Assembly (NCBI RefSeq): GCF_029581355.1
Contig: NZ_CP120849.1
Span: 2,574,501-2,638,500, forward strand
DNA: 64,000 nucleotides
DNA from: Parabacteroides chongii
Lineage (GTDB): Bacteria > Bacteroidota > Bacteroidia > Bacteroidales > Tannerellaceae
Direction of reading: 5' to 3'
Position 1 is the stretch's first letter. The number at the start of each line of letters is the position of its first letter. The notes beneath the pieces were generated by a model. The model had not been told where the DNA came from. It saw only the letters and a list, made by a program, of their open reading frames with translations, and ran no database searches. The position numbers and the translations under genes were made by a program. This document shows positions 16,420-25,637 of the stretch, in pieces.

Positions 16420-17457
16420 ATGCAAAACAAATACAATCATTATTTTAATTTCTTCCTTTTTTCAGGGTTAGCCTGTTTCTCTTACTTTTTCATGGTGCTT
16501 TATTCGGATATTTCTCCGCAGCATCAGAATCTTTTGATCTCTTTCTGGGCTTTCCTGCTAGTCGTATTTGTATTTAATGCATTAGGGTTCAGTATTATGC
16601 TGATCAATGAATGGCAGAAGAGAAGCTATCAGTTTCTGGTAAGAGGGAAACATCAATTGTTGATTAATTGTATTTTGATGGCCGGGCTTTTGTTTCTGCT
16701 GAATTATCTGTTGTTTTCTATTGTCAAGGTTTTATTGGAGATTCCTTCGCCGTTTGCGTTGAGGGGAGCAGGTGTACGGATGATTTTTGTGGTGTGGCTG
16801 GTGGAGATGGTGATTGTCAGCCTGACGATGGTTGCTAATTTTTACAGGCAACTGATCGTTCTTCATGAAAAGGCGAACAAACTGGAGGAGAGTGCGATAA
16901 AAGCACAGTATGTTGCTTTGCAAAACCAGGTAAATCCGCATTTTCTCTTTAATAACCTGAATACGCTGATCTCGGAAATAGAATATAATCCGGAGAATGC
17001 CGTGGTATTTACCCGGCGGTTGTCGGATGTTTACCGGTATATTTTACAAAGCCAGCAGGAGGGACTGGTTACTTTGCGTTCGGAGATAACCTTTTTGAAA
17101 TCGTTCATATTCCTTCATCAGGTACGGTTAGGGGATTGTCTTTTCGTAGATAACCGGATCGCTCCAGCTCTGCTGGAAAAGAAAATACCGTCTTTTACTT
17201 TACAGTTATTGACCGAGAATGTGATCAAGCACAATATAATTAATTCGGATAAACCGATGACCATTCATCTGAGTACTACGGAAGACGGGAAAATGTTGGT
17301 AGTAAGTAATCAGATAAGGCTTAAACAAAATGTCGTAAAGTCGGGAACCGGGCTCAGGAATCTCTCTTCCCGGTATAAACTGATGAGTAATCAGGATATT
17401 ATCGTGGAAAATGATTCGAATTGTTTTACCGTTAAAATACCATTACTGAATGAATAA
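16420..17457 (+). CDS. LytS-type sensor histidine kinase
   Basis: 345 residues. Four membrane helices in the first 145 residues, then the His_kinase box NQVNPHFLFNNLNTLISE (His174). N-box QLLTENVIKHN near 255-265, and a C-terminal GTGLRNLSSRYKLM G-box near 311-324. It overlaps the following LytTR regulator gene by 8 nt, indicating a cognate pair. The kinase is complete, unlike the pseudokinase at 10794-11876. Signal unknown. Confidence 0.94.
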   Translation: MQNKYNHYFNFFLFSGLACFSYFFMVLYSDISPQHQNLLISFWAFLLVVFVFNALGFSIMLINEWQKRSYQFLVRGKHQLLINCILMAGLLFLLNYLLFSIVKVLLEIPSPFALRGAGVRMIFVVWLVEMVIVSLTMVANFYRQLIVLHEKANKLEESAIKAQYVALQNQVNPHFLFNNLNTLISEIEYNPENAVVFTRRLSDVYRYILQSQQEGLVTLRSEITFLKSFIFLHQVRLGDCLFVDNRIAPALLEKKIPSFTLQLLTENVIKHNIINSDKPMTIHLSTTEDGKMLVVSNQIRLKQNVVKSGTGLRNLSSRYKLMSNQDIIVENDSNCFTVKIPLLNE

Positions 17458-18229
17458 GATAAGAGCTGCTATTATTGAAGATGAAATTCCGGCAGCCCGT
17501 CTGCTGAACAAGATGTTGACGGAGTTGCGTCCCGAATGGGAGATACTGTTATTGCCTGGAAATGTGGAAGGTGCTGTGAAATGGTTTAACAACAATCCGC
17601 ATCCGGATATTCTGTTCCTGGATATCCAGTTGACAGACGGTGTTTCTTTTTCTTTTATCGAACAGGCAAATCCCGAATGTATGATCGTATTCACAACGGC
17701 TTACGATGAATATGCGATCCGTGCCTTCAAAGTGAACAGCATAGATTATTTGTTGAAGCCTATCGATAAGGAACGGTTGAACGAGGCATTGGAGAAGTTT
17801 GAAAAACTAGTCTCCAAATATTACAGGGATTTCGGCAAACAGGGGGATATTTTACAAATACTTCAAAATATAACCAGTCCGGCAAAGAAATACAGGACGC
17901 GATTCCTTATTTCGGGAGAAGACAAGTTGTTTACTTTGCAAGTGGATGACATCGCTTATTTCTACACGGAGAATAAGATCACTTTTGCCGTTACCCATCA
18001 GAATAAAGAATACATTATAGATATGTCTTTGGATAAACTGTGCGAACAACTCGATCCCGACCGTTTTTTCCGGACTAACCGACAAACGGTAGTAAGTGTG
18101 CAATCTATCCAGAAAATAGAAAGTTATTTCCTCGGTAAAGTGGTTGTAAAGGTGATCCCGCCTTTTAAAGATAAGATCATTGTAAGCCGCGAGAAGATCA
18201 GTGCGTTCAAATCATGGCTGAATTATTAA
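17450..18229 (+). CDS. LytTR-family response regulator
   Basis: 259 residues. Receiver domain with EDE (10-12), phosphoacceptor Asp58 in ILFLDIQLTDG, TTAYDEYAIR and YLLKPID. LytTR domain from about 150 (RTRFLISGEDKLFTLQVDDIAYFYTENKIT, RFFRTNRQTVVSVQSIQ). Second LytTR system within 9 kb. It may regulate the adjacent lipoprotein/barrel operon or the rhamnosidase gene downstream (inference). Confidence 0.94.
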   Translation: MNKIRAAIIEDEIPAARLLNKMLTELRPEWEILLLPGNVEGAVKWFNNNPHPDILFLDIQLTDGVSFSFIEQANPECMIVFTTAYDEYAIRAFKVNSIDYLLKPIDKERLNEALEKFEKLVSKYYRDFGKQGDILQILQNITSPAKKYRTRFLISGEDKLFTLQVDDIAYFYTENKITFAVTHQNKEYIIDMSLDKLCEQLDPDRFFRTNRQTVVSVQSIQKIESYFLGKVVVKVIPPFKDKIIVSREKISAFKSWLNY

Positions 18230-18357
18230 TCTATAACTGTCGGCTCTTAGAGCTTTGATTAAAAAAGCGCATAAATGACACAAATTTGTCAAAAAGTAAA
18301 CCGGTAAATAGTATTTTTATTTATTAATTTGCGGTATTACTATAAAATGACAAACGA

Positions 18358-20997
18358 ATGAAAAAGCTTATATTATTTATTACTGTTACTACTTTTCTTA
18401 GTTATTCTGGGGCTAACGGGCAGTCTGTCCGTTTGACCGACTTGCAGAGTGACCATCTTGAAACTCCGATAGGTATTGATAATCCGGCTCCTCGTCTTTC
18501 GTGGAAAATGGAAGACAGCCGGCAAGGGGCAAAACAAACATCTTATCGTGTGTTGGTGGATAAAGACTCGATGAAAGTTGTAAACGGAAATGCCGATATA
18601 TGGGATACCGGAAAAATAAATTCCGGAGATATGTTGATTACTTATGCGGGTAAACAGCTTGAACCTTTTATTAAATATTACTGGAAGGTGATAGGTGGCG
18701 ATCTGGAAAATAAAGAAATAGCTTCACCTGTCAGCTCTTTTGAAATGGGGATGATGAATATAAGGAACTGGCAGGGAGCCTGGATAGGCGATGGAAAAGA
18801 TGTGGACTATCAACCTGCCCCTTATTTCCGTAAGAAGTTTGCAGCCGGTAAAACAATAAAATCGGCACGTGCCTATATTGCTGCTGCCGGATTATATGAG
18901 TTATATATCAATGGAGAGAAAATAGGAGATCATCGTCTTGATCCGCTGTATACCCGTTTCGACCGACGTAACTTGTATGTAACTTACGATGTGACCGGGC
19001 AGCTTCAGAATGGGGATAATGCCATAGGTGTACTTTTGGGTAATGGATGGTATAATCATCAATCGAAAGCCGTTTGGGATTTCGACCGGGCTCCCTGGCG
19101 TAACAGACCTGCTTTCTGTATGGATCTTCGTATCATTTATAATGATGGTAGTATCGAAACTATTCCTACCGATCTTAGTTGGAAAACATCTTCGGGTGCA
19201 TTAGTTTTCAACAGTATCTATACCGGGGAACATTACGATGCACGTCTCGAACAGACTGGTTGGAATACTCCGGACTTTGATGATTCTAAATGGAATGGAG
19301 TAGGATATAGAGGCGTCCCTTCCCAAAATGTTACGGCACAACAAGCCCGTCCGATCCGGAATGTATTGACTCTTCCGGCGAAATCTGTTAACAAAATAGA
19401 TGAAAAGACGTACGTTTTTGATTTTGGTCAGAATATGTCGGGGGTTACCCGGATAAAAGTATCGGGAGAAAGAGGAACGGAAGTAAGGATTAAACATGGA
19501 GAGCGGCTTTTTGATAATGGGCGTATCGATATGTCCAATATTGATGTTTATTATCGGGGAGACAAGGAAAAAGATCCTTTCCAGACAGATATCCTGATCC
19601 TTAGCGGTGGTAATGATGAATTTATGGCGAAGTTCAACTACAAAGGATTCCGTTATGTGGAAGTCACCAGCGATAAGCCGTTGGCGCTTGACCAAAACAG
19701 CCTGACAGCTTACTTTATGCATAGTGATGTTCCTACGGTAGGACAGATCAGTACTTCGAGCGAACTTGTCAATAAGTTGTGGTGGGCAACCAATAACGCC
19801 TACCTGTCGAATTTGATGGGCTATCCGACCGACTGTCCGCAGCGTGAAAAGAACGGATGGACCGGAGACGGGCATTTTGCCATTGAAACGGCTTTGTATA
19901 ATTTTGACGGAATTACCGTCTATGAGAAATGGTTGGCCGACCATCGCGACGAACAGCAACCCAACGGAGTACTCCCCGATATTATCCCGACAGGCGGATG
20001 GGGCTACGGTACCGACAACGGGTTGGACTGGACAAGTACAATTGCCATTATCCCCTGGAACTTATATATGTTTTATGGCGATAGCAAACCACTCTCCGAT
20101 TGTTATGAGAGCATTAAGCGATATGTCGATTATGTAGACCGTACAAGTCCTAACCATCTGACTACCTGGGGGCGTGGAGATTGGGTTCCGGTCAAATCCC
20201 AGTCCAATAAGGAACTTACCTCTTCTATCTATTTTTACGTGGATGCCAGGATATTGGCGAATGCCGCTAAGTTGTTTGATAAAAAGGATGATTATGCCTA
20301 TTATACAGCATTAGCCGAGAAAATCAAAAATGCGGTAAATGATAAATACCTGAATAAGGAAACTGGTATCTATGCGAATGGTAGCCAGACGGAATTAAGT
20401 GTTCCTTTGCAATGGAAAATAGTTCCCGACAATATGATAGCTAAAGTTGCACAAAATCTGGCAAAGAAAGTGGAAGAGGCCGGATTCCATCTGGACGTCG
20501 GTGTATTGGGAGCCAAAGCGATCCTGAATGCGTTGAGTGAAAACGGATATCCGGAAGTTGCCTATAAAGTTGCGGCGCAAGATACTTATCCATCGTGGGG
20601 TTGGTGGATTGTCAACGGGGCAACAACTTTATTGGAGAACTGGGACTTGAAAGCCGAACGCGATATTTCGGATAATCATATGATGTTCGGGGAGATCGGC
20701 GGATGGTTCTATAAAGGGTTAGGAGGTATTTTCCCCGATCCGGAACAGCCGGGTTTCAAACATATATTACTGCGTCCCAACTTTGTAAAAGAGTTGAAGC
20801 ATTTTGAGGCACAACATAATTCTCCTTACGGACGGATTATTTCGAAATGGGAGTGGAACAAGAAGAAGATCAAATATGAAGTAACTGTACCTGCCAACAG
20901 CACGGCAACTCTTTATCTGCCGGATTATATAAAAGGAGACAAAGTCATCGAACTGGAATCGGGAAGGCATAATCTGGTTTTAACAGTATCGAAATGA
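18358..20997 (+). CDS. Alpha-L-rhamnosidase, GH78
   Basis: 879 residues. Signal peptide about 1-21. N-terminal beta-sandwich domains (LQSDHLETPIGIDNPAPRLSWKM, a motif typical of bacterial rhamnosidases, about 25-125), second beta domain with AYIAAAGLYELYINGEKIG near 165, then an (alpha/alpha)6 catalytic barrel from about 470. This contains YPTDCPQREKNGWTGDG (general acid Glu and Asp) near 490-505 and GRGDWVP near 603. A C-terminal beta domain (SPYGRIISKWEW) closes it. It releases terminal alpha-L-rhamnose from pectic or plant glycans in the periplasm or at the surface. No SusC/D lies next to it. An array of 22-bp repeats follows it. Confidence 0.95.
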   Translation: MKKLILFITVTTFLSYSGANGQSVRLTDLQSDHLETPIGIDNPAPRLSWKMEDSRQGAKQTSYRVLVDKDSMKVVNGNADIWDTGKINSGDMLITYAGKQLEPFIKYYWKVIGGDLENKEIASPVSSFEMGMMNIRNWQGAWIGDGKDVDYQPAPYFRKKFAAGKTIKSARAYIAAAGLYELYINGEKIGDHRLDPLYTRFDRRNLYVTYDVTGQLQNGDNAIGVLLGNGWYNHQSKAVWDFDRAPWRNRPAFCMDLRIIYNDGSIETIPTDLSWKTSSGALVFNSIYTGEHYDARLEQTGWNTPDFDDSKWNGVGYRGVPSQNVTAQQARPIRNVLTLPAKSVNKIDEKTYVFDFGQNMSGVTRIKVSGERGTEVRIKHGERLFDNGRIDMSNIDVYYRGDKEKDPFQTDILILSGGNDEFMAKFNYKGFRYVEVTSDKPLALDQNSLTAYFMHSDVPTVGQISTSSELVNKLWWATNNAYLSNLMGYPTDCPQREKNGWTGDGHFAIETALYNFDGITVYEKWLADHRDEQQPNGVLPDIIPTGGWGYGTDNGLDWTSTIAIIPWNLYMFYGDSKPLSDCYESIKRYVDYVDRTSPNHLTTWGRGDWVPVKSQSNKELTSSIYFYVDARILANAAKLFDKKDDYAYYTALAEKIKNAVNDKYLNKETGIYANGSQTELSVPLQWKIVPDNMIAKVAQNLAKKVEEAGFHLDVGVLGAKAILNALSENGYPEVAYKVAAQDTYPSWGWWIVNGATTLLENWDLKAERDISDNHMMFGEIGGWFYKGLGGIFPDPEQPGFKHILLRPNFVKELKHFEAQHNSPYGRIISKWEWNKKKIKYEVTVPANSTATLYLPDYIKGDKVIELESGRHNLVLTVSK

Positions 20998-21078
20998 CCT
21001 ATAAAGTAAGCGCTTTTAGGAAAGTATTGTTCCTATTTCTTGTTTTATGGCTTACCATCTAACTTGCAGCTTATTACA

Positions 21079-21206
21079 GTTTCTTCGTAGTTCCTTGCTT
21101 TGGAAACTCTAGTTCCCTGCGCAGGAAACTGCAATTTCCTCGGCAGGGAACTGGCGTTTCCTTAGGAGGGAACTGTGGTTTCCTGCTGAGGGAACAGAAA
21201 GGAAAC
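21079..21206. repeat. 22-bp-period alternating inverted-word array (GTTYCC/GGRAAC)
   Basis: GTTYCC-type words begin at 21090, 21112, 21134, 21156 and 21178, and their complement GGRAAC at 21102, 21124, 21146, 21168 and 21190. Both series have a strict 22-bp period; offsets alternate 12 and 10. Flanking degenerate copies lie at 21079 and 21201. It sits between the rhamnosidase gene and the terminator before the tRNA genes. Confidence 0.85.
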
Positions 21207-21211
21207 TACAT

Positions 21212-21249
21212 AAAAAAAGAGATACCTCAGTGAGATATCTCTTTTTTTG
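21212..21249. terminator. Bidirectional terminator between rhamnosidase and tRNA-Asn genes
   Basis: AAAAAAAGAGATA (21212-21224) pairs with TATCTCTTTTTTT (21236-21248), giving a U-tract in either direction. It serves the plus-strand rhamnosidase and the minus-strand tRNAs. Confidence 0.85.
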
Positions 21250-21250
21250 C

Positions 21251-21323
21251 TCTTCCTCTTGGACTTGAACCAAGGACCCTCTGATTAACAGTCAGATGCT
21301 CTAACCAACTGAGCTAAGGAAGA
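21251..21323 (-). tRNA. tRNA-Asn (GTT), copy 3 in transcript order
   Basis: 73-nt cloverleaf on the minus strand: acceptor TCTTCCT/AGGAAGA, D-arm GCTCAGTTGGTTAGAGC, anticodon stem-loop TCTGA-CTGTTAA-TCAGA (anticodon GTT) and T-arm with TTCAAGT. No encoded CCA. Confidence 0.96.
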
Positions 21324-21362
21324 AAATATGTCTTTTCAGTCTTTCCCGATGTCTTTTTCAGC

Positions 21363-21435
21363 TCTTCCTCTTGGACTTGAACCAAGGACCCTCTGATTAA
21401 CAGTCAGATGCTCTAACCAACTGAGCTAAGGAAGA
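21363..21435 (-). tRNA. tRNA-Asn (GTT), copy 2
   Basis: Sequence identical to the other two copies. The spacers to its neighbours (39 and 34 nt) are also similar to each other, sharing CAGTCTTTCCCGATGTCTTT, so the unit was tandemly duplicated. Confidence 0.96.
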
Positions 21436-21469
21436 ATATGTTTTTCAGTCTTTCCCGATGTCTTTTTGC

Positions 21470-21542
21470 TCTTCCTCTTGGACTTGAACCAAGGACCCTC
21501 TGATTAACAGTCAGATGCTCTAACCAACTGAGCTAAGGAAGA
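21470..21542 (-). tRNA. tRNA-Asn (GTT), copy 1 (promoter-proximal)
   Basis: Identical to the other two. It lies 49 nt downstream of a -7 box on the minus strand (complement of 21592-21599). Confidence 0.96.
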
Positions 21543-21591
21543 ATTTTCAACCATTCAGGGACTTGTTGCATCCCTTTCTGAAATTGCACTG

Positions 21592-21599
21592 CAAAAGTA
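21592..21599 (-). promoter_or_regulatory. -7 box (TACTTTTG) of the tRNA-Asn cluster
   Basis: Exact TAnnTTTG on the minus strand, upstream of all three tRNAs. It lies only 23 bp from the divergent promoter of the kinase gene. Confidence 0.6.
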
Positions 21600-21622
21600 G
21601 AGGTTCTTTTTGAAATATGCAA

Positions 21623-21630
21623 TATCTTTG
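21623..21630 (+). promoter_or_regulatory. -7 box (TATCTTTG) of the PfkB kinase gene
   Basis: Exact TAnnTTTG ending 18 nt before ATG 21649. It lies inside the longer frame that could begin at 21610, so the ATG at 21649 is preferred. Confidence 0.65.
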
Positions 21631-21648
21631 CAGAAAAAAATTGAAAAA

Positions 21649-22626
21649 ATGAATACAATAGGCTTAGGAAACGCTTTAGTGGACGTTTTACTACAGTTGG
21701 ATAGTGATGATGTACTTACAAAAGTCGGTATAAAGAAAGGTGCAATGGATATGATCAACCAGGAACAGATGATCGCTATCCGTAAAACACAGGAACGCCT
21801 TGAGAGAAGCCAGGCTCCGGGCGGCTCGGTTTGTAACACGATGCGCGCCATGGCTTGCCTGGGGGCAAATACCGGTTTTATCGGAAAGATAGGAACGGAT
21901 TCTGTGGGTGAGTATTATGAAAAAGCATTGAAGGATGTGAATGTGACTCCTTATTTTATAAAGACGGAGGGGATATCCGGCAGTTGTACGGTCCTGATCT
22001 CTAAGGACGGCGAACGATCTATGGGAACATTCCTGGGACCGGCTCCGACAATTACTCCGGAGGAGATCAAAGAAGAGATTTTAAGCCTATACAATTGTAT
22101 ATATATAGAAGGTTATTTGCTGGTAAACGAGGAACTGGTCCGTACCACCATGCAAAAAGCTAAAAAGCTGGGTTTGAAAGTAGCTCTCGATTTATCAAAC
22201 TTTAATATCGTCAATGCTTTTAAAGGCTTGCTGGATGATATTATTCCTAAATATGTGGACATTCTGTTTTCCAATGAGAGTGAAGCGGAAGCTTTTACCG
22301 GATTGAAGGCTCAGGAGGCTGTTAAAGTACTTTCCGGAATGGTTGGGGTTTCTTTGGTTACCTTAGGAAAGGAAGGAGCGTTGGTCGGTAGTAACGGACA
22401 GATTATTGCAGTCCCGGCTGAGGGCGGCAAGCCTGTCGATACGACAGGAGCTGGCGATCATTTCGCTGCCGGGTTCCTGTACGGACAATCTGTAGGTGCC
22501 TCTTTGGAGCAATCTGCCCACATCGGCTCCCTTTTGGCTGGGTATATCATAGACGTGATCGGGGCGCAGATACCGGATGATAAATGGGAACAAATAAAGT
22601 TAAAAGTAGATGCGATAGTATCCTGA
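21649..22626 (+). CDS. PfkB-family carbohydrate/nucleoside kinase (adenosine kinase-like)
   Basis: 325 residues starting MNTIGLGNALVDV. Ribokinase fold: Gly-rich APGGSVCNTMRAMACLGANTGFIGKIGTD near 52-80 (first PfkB signature) and DTTGAGDHFAAGFLYG near 266-281 (second signature, with catalytic Asp in GAGD). It transfers phosphate from ATP to a sugar or nucleoside hydroxyl in the cytosol; the exact substrate cannot be fixed from sequence by eye, adenosine or ribose being usual guesses. The S41 protease gene follows after 47 nt on the same strand and may be cotranscribed. Confidence 0.9.
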   Translation: MNTIGLGNALVDVLLQLDSDDVLTKVGIKKGAMDMINQEQMIAIRKTQERLERSQAPGGSVCNTMRAMACLGANTGFIGKIGTDSVGEYYEKALKDVNVTPYFIKTEGISGSCTVLISKDGERSMGTFLGPAPTITPEEIKEEILSLYNCIYIEGYLLVNEELVRTTMQKAKKLGLKVALDLSNFNIVNAFKGLLDDIIPKYVDILFSNESEAEAFTGLKAQEAVKVLSGMVGVSLVTLGKEGALVGSNGQIIAVPAEGGKPVDTTGAGDHFAAGFLYGQSVGASLEQSAHIGSLLAGYIIDVIGAQIPDDKWEQIKLKVDAIVS

Positions 22627-22673
22627 AAAGGGTTTTATGTATACATTTACATCGTTAATTAACTAAATATTCT

Positions 22674-24428
22674 ATGTTTAAGCAGATACGACGAGAAAGA
22701 TTGATAGGTTTGTTTTGTTTACTGCTCCTGGCTGGGAGCGTTATACCTGCACAAGCTCAGAAAGATAATCGCTTTGAAGTAAGTAAGAACCTGGACATTT
22801 TCAATGCCCTGGTGAAAGAAGTTGAAATGTTTTATGTGGACTCGGTCGATGTAGAGAAGACAGTTCGCAGAGGAATCAACGCCATGTTGGGCGGTCTGGA
22901 TCCTTATACGGTCTATTATCCGGAACAGGATATGGATGAACTGAAGATAATGACGACGGGTGAGTATGGCGGTATCGGTTCTTATATCCGTGAACGTAAA
23001 GAGGGCGGAGTGTATGTGACCGAGCCTTTCGAAGGAATGCCTGCTGCGTTAGCCGGTCTGAAAGCGGGAGACCGTATCCTGGCTATCGATACGGTGGATA
23101 CGAGCAATAAAACATCCAGTGAAGTAAGCGAGTTGCTGAAAGGCGTACCCAATACCAAAATGGTTTTGAAGATACAGCGTCCGAATGAAAAGAAACCTCG
23201 CGAAGTGGAACTGATACGTAAGCAGATCCTGGTAGATCAGGTTACGTATTATGGTGTACGGGGTGATGGTGTCGGATATATTTATCTGAAAAGTTTTACA
23301 GACAAGAGTGCGCAGGAGGTAAAAGCAGCTTTGGAAGATTTGAAGAAGAACCATCAGATCAAATCGTTGGTGCTAGATTTGCGGAATAATCCTGGTGGTT
23401 TGCTGGAAAGTGCTGCACAGATAGTCGGAATGTTTGTTCCGAAAGGGAAAGAAGTAGTATCGACCAAGGGAAAGATCAGTCAATGGGACCGTACGTATCG
23501 TACTTCGACTGAGCCGATCGATACAGTTATGCCGATGGTGGTACTGATCAATGGGAACTCTGCCTCAGCAGCTGAGATCGTGTCCGGTGCTTTGCAGGAT
23601 ATGGATCGTGCTGTATTGGTAGGACAGCGGTCGTATGGCAAAGGTTTGGTACAGTCTACTCGTGAGCTGCCTTATGAAGGACGTTTGAAAGTGACTATGA
23701 GTAAATACTATATCCCCAGCGGACGTTGTATTCAACAGATGGACTATTCGCATCGGAAGGCAGACGGCAGTGTGGATGCCATACCGGATAGCTTGACTTC
23801 TGTATTCTATACATCCAAGGGGCGTCCGGTTCGTGACGGTGGTGGAGTACGTCCTGAGTTTGAGATAGAAGAGGAAGAGATGCCGACAATGATGTATTAT
23901 TTGGCAACTGATTTTATTTTGATGGATTTCGTTACGGACTGGGCACAGAAGCATAAGACTATTCCCCCGGTAGAAGAGTTTACTGTTTCTGACGAAGATT
24001 TTGAAGCATTCAAAAACTATGCAAAGGAAAAGAATTTTACATACGATCGTCAGAGTGAGAAGGTTCTGAAAAATTTGAAGGAGGTTGCCAAGTTTGAAGG
24101 ATATATGGATAGCGATTCTACCATTTTTAAAGAACTGGAAAATCGTTTAACACCGGATTTGGAACGTGACTTTAATCATTACAAAGATCAGATCAAGAAA
24201 CTTATGGCTTCAGAAATAGTGAAGCGTTATTATTATCAGAAAGGTGAGTTACAGGAAAGCCTGAAAGAGGACGAAGTGCTGGAGAAAGCCATCGAAGTTT
24301 TGGGCGATCAGGAGCTATATAATAAGACATTGAGCACTCCAGAGGAAGGAACTGTCCCGACTGAAGATAAACCCAAAGCATCCAATGGTGGAAATATTGC
24401 ATATGTGTTCGATCAAACTATAGGATAA
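22674..24428 (+). CDS. S41-family C-terminal processing peptidase
   Basis: 584 residues. Signal peptide about 1-28 (cut after PAQA). PDZ domain about 85-175 (YGGIGSYIRERKEGGVYVTEPFEGMPAALAGLKAGDRIL) regulates access. The tail-specific protease domain has LDLRNNPGGLLESA near 244-257 and a Ser/Lys dyad: Ser296 in NGNSASAAEI and Lys323 in QRSYGKGLVQ. Acts in the periplasm on C-termini of envelope proteins. The C-terminal third (from about 400) is a charged helical extension common in Bacteroidetes homologues. Terminator follows. Confidence 0.95.
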   Translation: MFKQIRRERLIGLFCLLLLAGSVIPAQAQKDNRFEVSKNLDIFNALVKEVEMFYVDSVDVEKTVRRGINAMLGGLDPYTVYYPEQDMDELKIMTTGEYGGIGSYIRERKEGGVYVTEPFEGMPAALAGLKAGDRILAIDTVDTSNKTSSEVSELLKGVPNTKMVLKIQRPNEKKPREVELIRKQILVDQVTYYGVRGDGVGYIYLKSFTDKSAQEVKAALEDLKKNHQIKSLVLDLRNNPGGLLESAAQIVGMFVPKGKEVVSTKGKISQWDRTYRTSTEPIDTVMPMVVLINGNSASAAEIVSGALQDMDRAVLVGQRSYGKGLVQSTRELPYEGRLKVTMSKYYIPSGRCIQQMDYSHRKADGSVDAIPDSLTSVFYTSKGRPVRDGGGVRPEFEIEEEEMPTMMYYLATDFILMDFVTDWAQKHKTIPPVEEFTVSDEDFEAFKNYAKEKNFTYDRQSEKVLKNLKEVAKFEGYMDSDSTIFKELENRLTPDLERDFNHYKDQIKKLMASEIVKRYYYQKGELQESLKEDEVLEKAIEVLGDQELYNKTLSTPEEGTVPTEDKPKASNGGNIAYVFDQTIG

Positions 24429-24447
24429 TAGTCTTAACTGAATATGG

Positions 24448-24485
24448 AAAGGGAGTAAGCAAAAAGGTTTACTCCCTTTTTTGTT
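24448..24485. terminator. Bidirectional terminator between protease and metallophosphoesterase genes
   Basis: AAAGGGAGTAA (24448-24458) pairs with TTACTCCCTTT (24469-24479), followed by TTTTG. It also gives a U-run on the minus strand for the convergent gene. Confidence 0.85.
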
Positions 24486-24500
24486 GGGGTAGAAACTTTC

Positions 24501-25625
24501 TTACTTAAATTTAATATGCAGTACAACCAGTTCAGAAACTGTTCCAACCCGGTAAGGCGGACCGGCTATTCCGATACCTGATGAAACATAAAATTGGGTC
24601 GGCCCTTTTTTATGATAGCCGTACGGGCATTCGTAGATCAGCTTCATTAATAAAGGATAGGGCCAGAGTTGACCGTTATGAGTATGACCATGAAGACCGA
24701 GATCGACACCGTTCATCGCCATTTCGGCAAACGACCAGGGTTGATGATCCAGTACGATAATCGGTTTAGTGGTATCGATGTCAGCCATTAAAGTATGTAA
24801 AGCATTTCGCTTTTTATTGATATAATCATCCCTACCGATCAGATAAAACGAAGAATCCGGCTGTACGACCGAATCGACCAACAGTGTGGCACCGGTTTTT
24901 GCCAGCCAACGATATTTTGCGAAACGGTTGGCGCGGTATTCATGATTACCATTCACGACATATACACCCAAAGGTGCTTTTAATTGTTGGAGATCATCCT
25001 CGATATGCTCCATTTCAGCAAAACGCGATTCATAATCCATAATGTCACCGACCAATACGACCATATCCGGATGCTGTGCATTGCTTAAAGCCACATATCG
25101 TTGTACCATTTTCTTTCCTATCACTTCTCCTATATGGAGATCGCTCATCATCACCACGGTAAGGCTATCTCGCTCGCTGCTGCCTTTCGGTAGCGTGACA
25201 TATACTTCTTTGACGGTCGGGTAGGCGACAGTCCGGTACGCTTTGACCATCAGTCCGGAAACACCGGCAATGATCACGAAAAACAATGTCAGTTTCGTTT
25301 GTTTCCAATGACGGGTGATCCACCCCGGAAACCAATGGAAGAAACGGTTCGACAACCGGATCACTTCCAGAGTCAACAAGGAAAGAGTGATATAAATGGA
25401 TGCGATATACCAGGTGTTGCAGATATATTGGATGGTTGTCATGAGCGTATCCGGCAACTCTTTACGGAAAATAAAGCCGAAAAAATAAAGAGCCAGCTCA
25501 AGCACGAAGAACAGTGTATACGGAATACGCCAGCTTTTTTTAGCTGGTAGTGCCTGGTAACCCCGCCAAAAGATGTAGGGATTCAACAACAGTTGTGCTA
25601 CGATCGATTGAATAAAGACTTTCAT
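24501..25625 (-). CDS. Membrane-bound calcineurin-like metallophosphoesterase
   Basis: 374 residues. Three to four membrane helices in the first 130 residues (around 32-52, 66-84, 110-130), then a metallophosphoesterase domain with all metal motifs: DLHIG (about 157), GDIMD (about 188), GNHEYR (about 217) and HGHTHNGQLWP (about 325). Resembles YkuE/YaeI-type enzymes that hydrolyse phosphodiester or phospholipid-linked substrates. It is 12 nt downstream of a paralogue on the same strand, so this is a tandem duplicate operon. Confidence 0.92.
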   Translation of the reverse strand: MKVFIQSIVAQLLLNPYIFWRGYQALPAKKSWRIPYTLFFVLELALYFFGFIFRKELPDTLMTTIQYICNTWYIASIYITLSLLTLEVIRLSNRFFHWFPGWITRHWKQTKLTLFFVIIAGVSGLMVKAYRTVAYPTVKEVYVTLPKGSSERDSLTVVMMSDLHIGEVIGKKMVQRYVALSNAQHPDMVVLVGDIMDYESRFAEMEHIEDDLQQLKAPLGVYVVNGNHEYRANRFAKYRWLAKTGATLLVDSVVQPDSSFYLIGRDDYINKKRNALHTLMADIDTTKPIIVLDHQPWSFAEMAMNGVDLGLHGHTHNGQLWPYPLLMKLIYECPYGYHKKGPTQFYVSSGIGIAGPPYRVGTVSELVVLHIKFK

Positions 25626-25637
25626 ATCTTGCTTGCC

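Noticed and set aside
18276..18291. TGACACAAATTTGTCA as an operator before the rhamnosidase gene
   Set aside because: Only the inner 10 bp (ACAAATTTGT) are palindromic, which is expected by chance in AT-rich DNA.
19201..19959. Minus-strand 252-codon open frame
   Set aside because: Antisense to the GH78 rhamnosidase catalytic region; no signal, domain or promoter.
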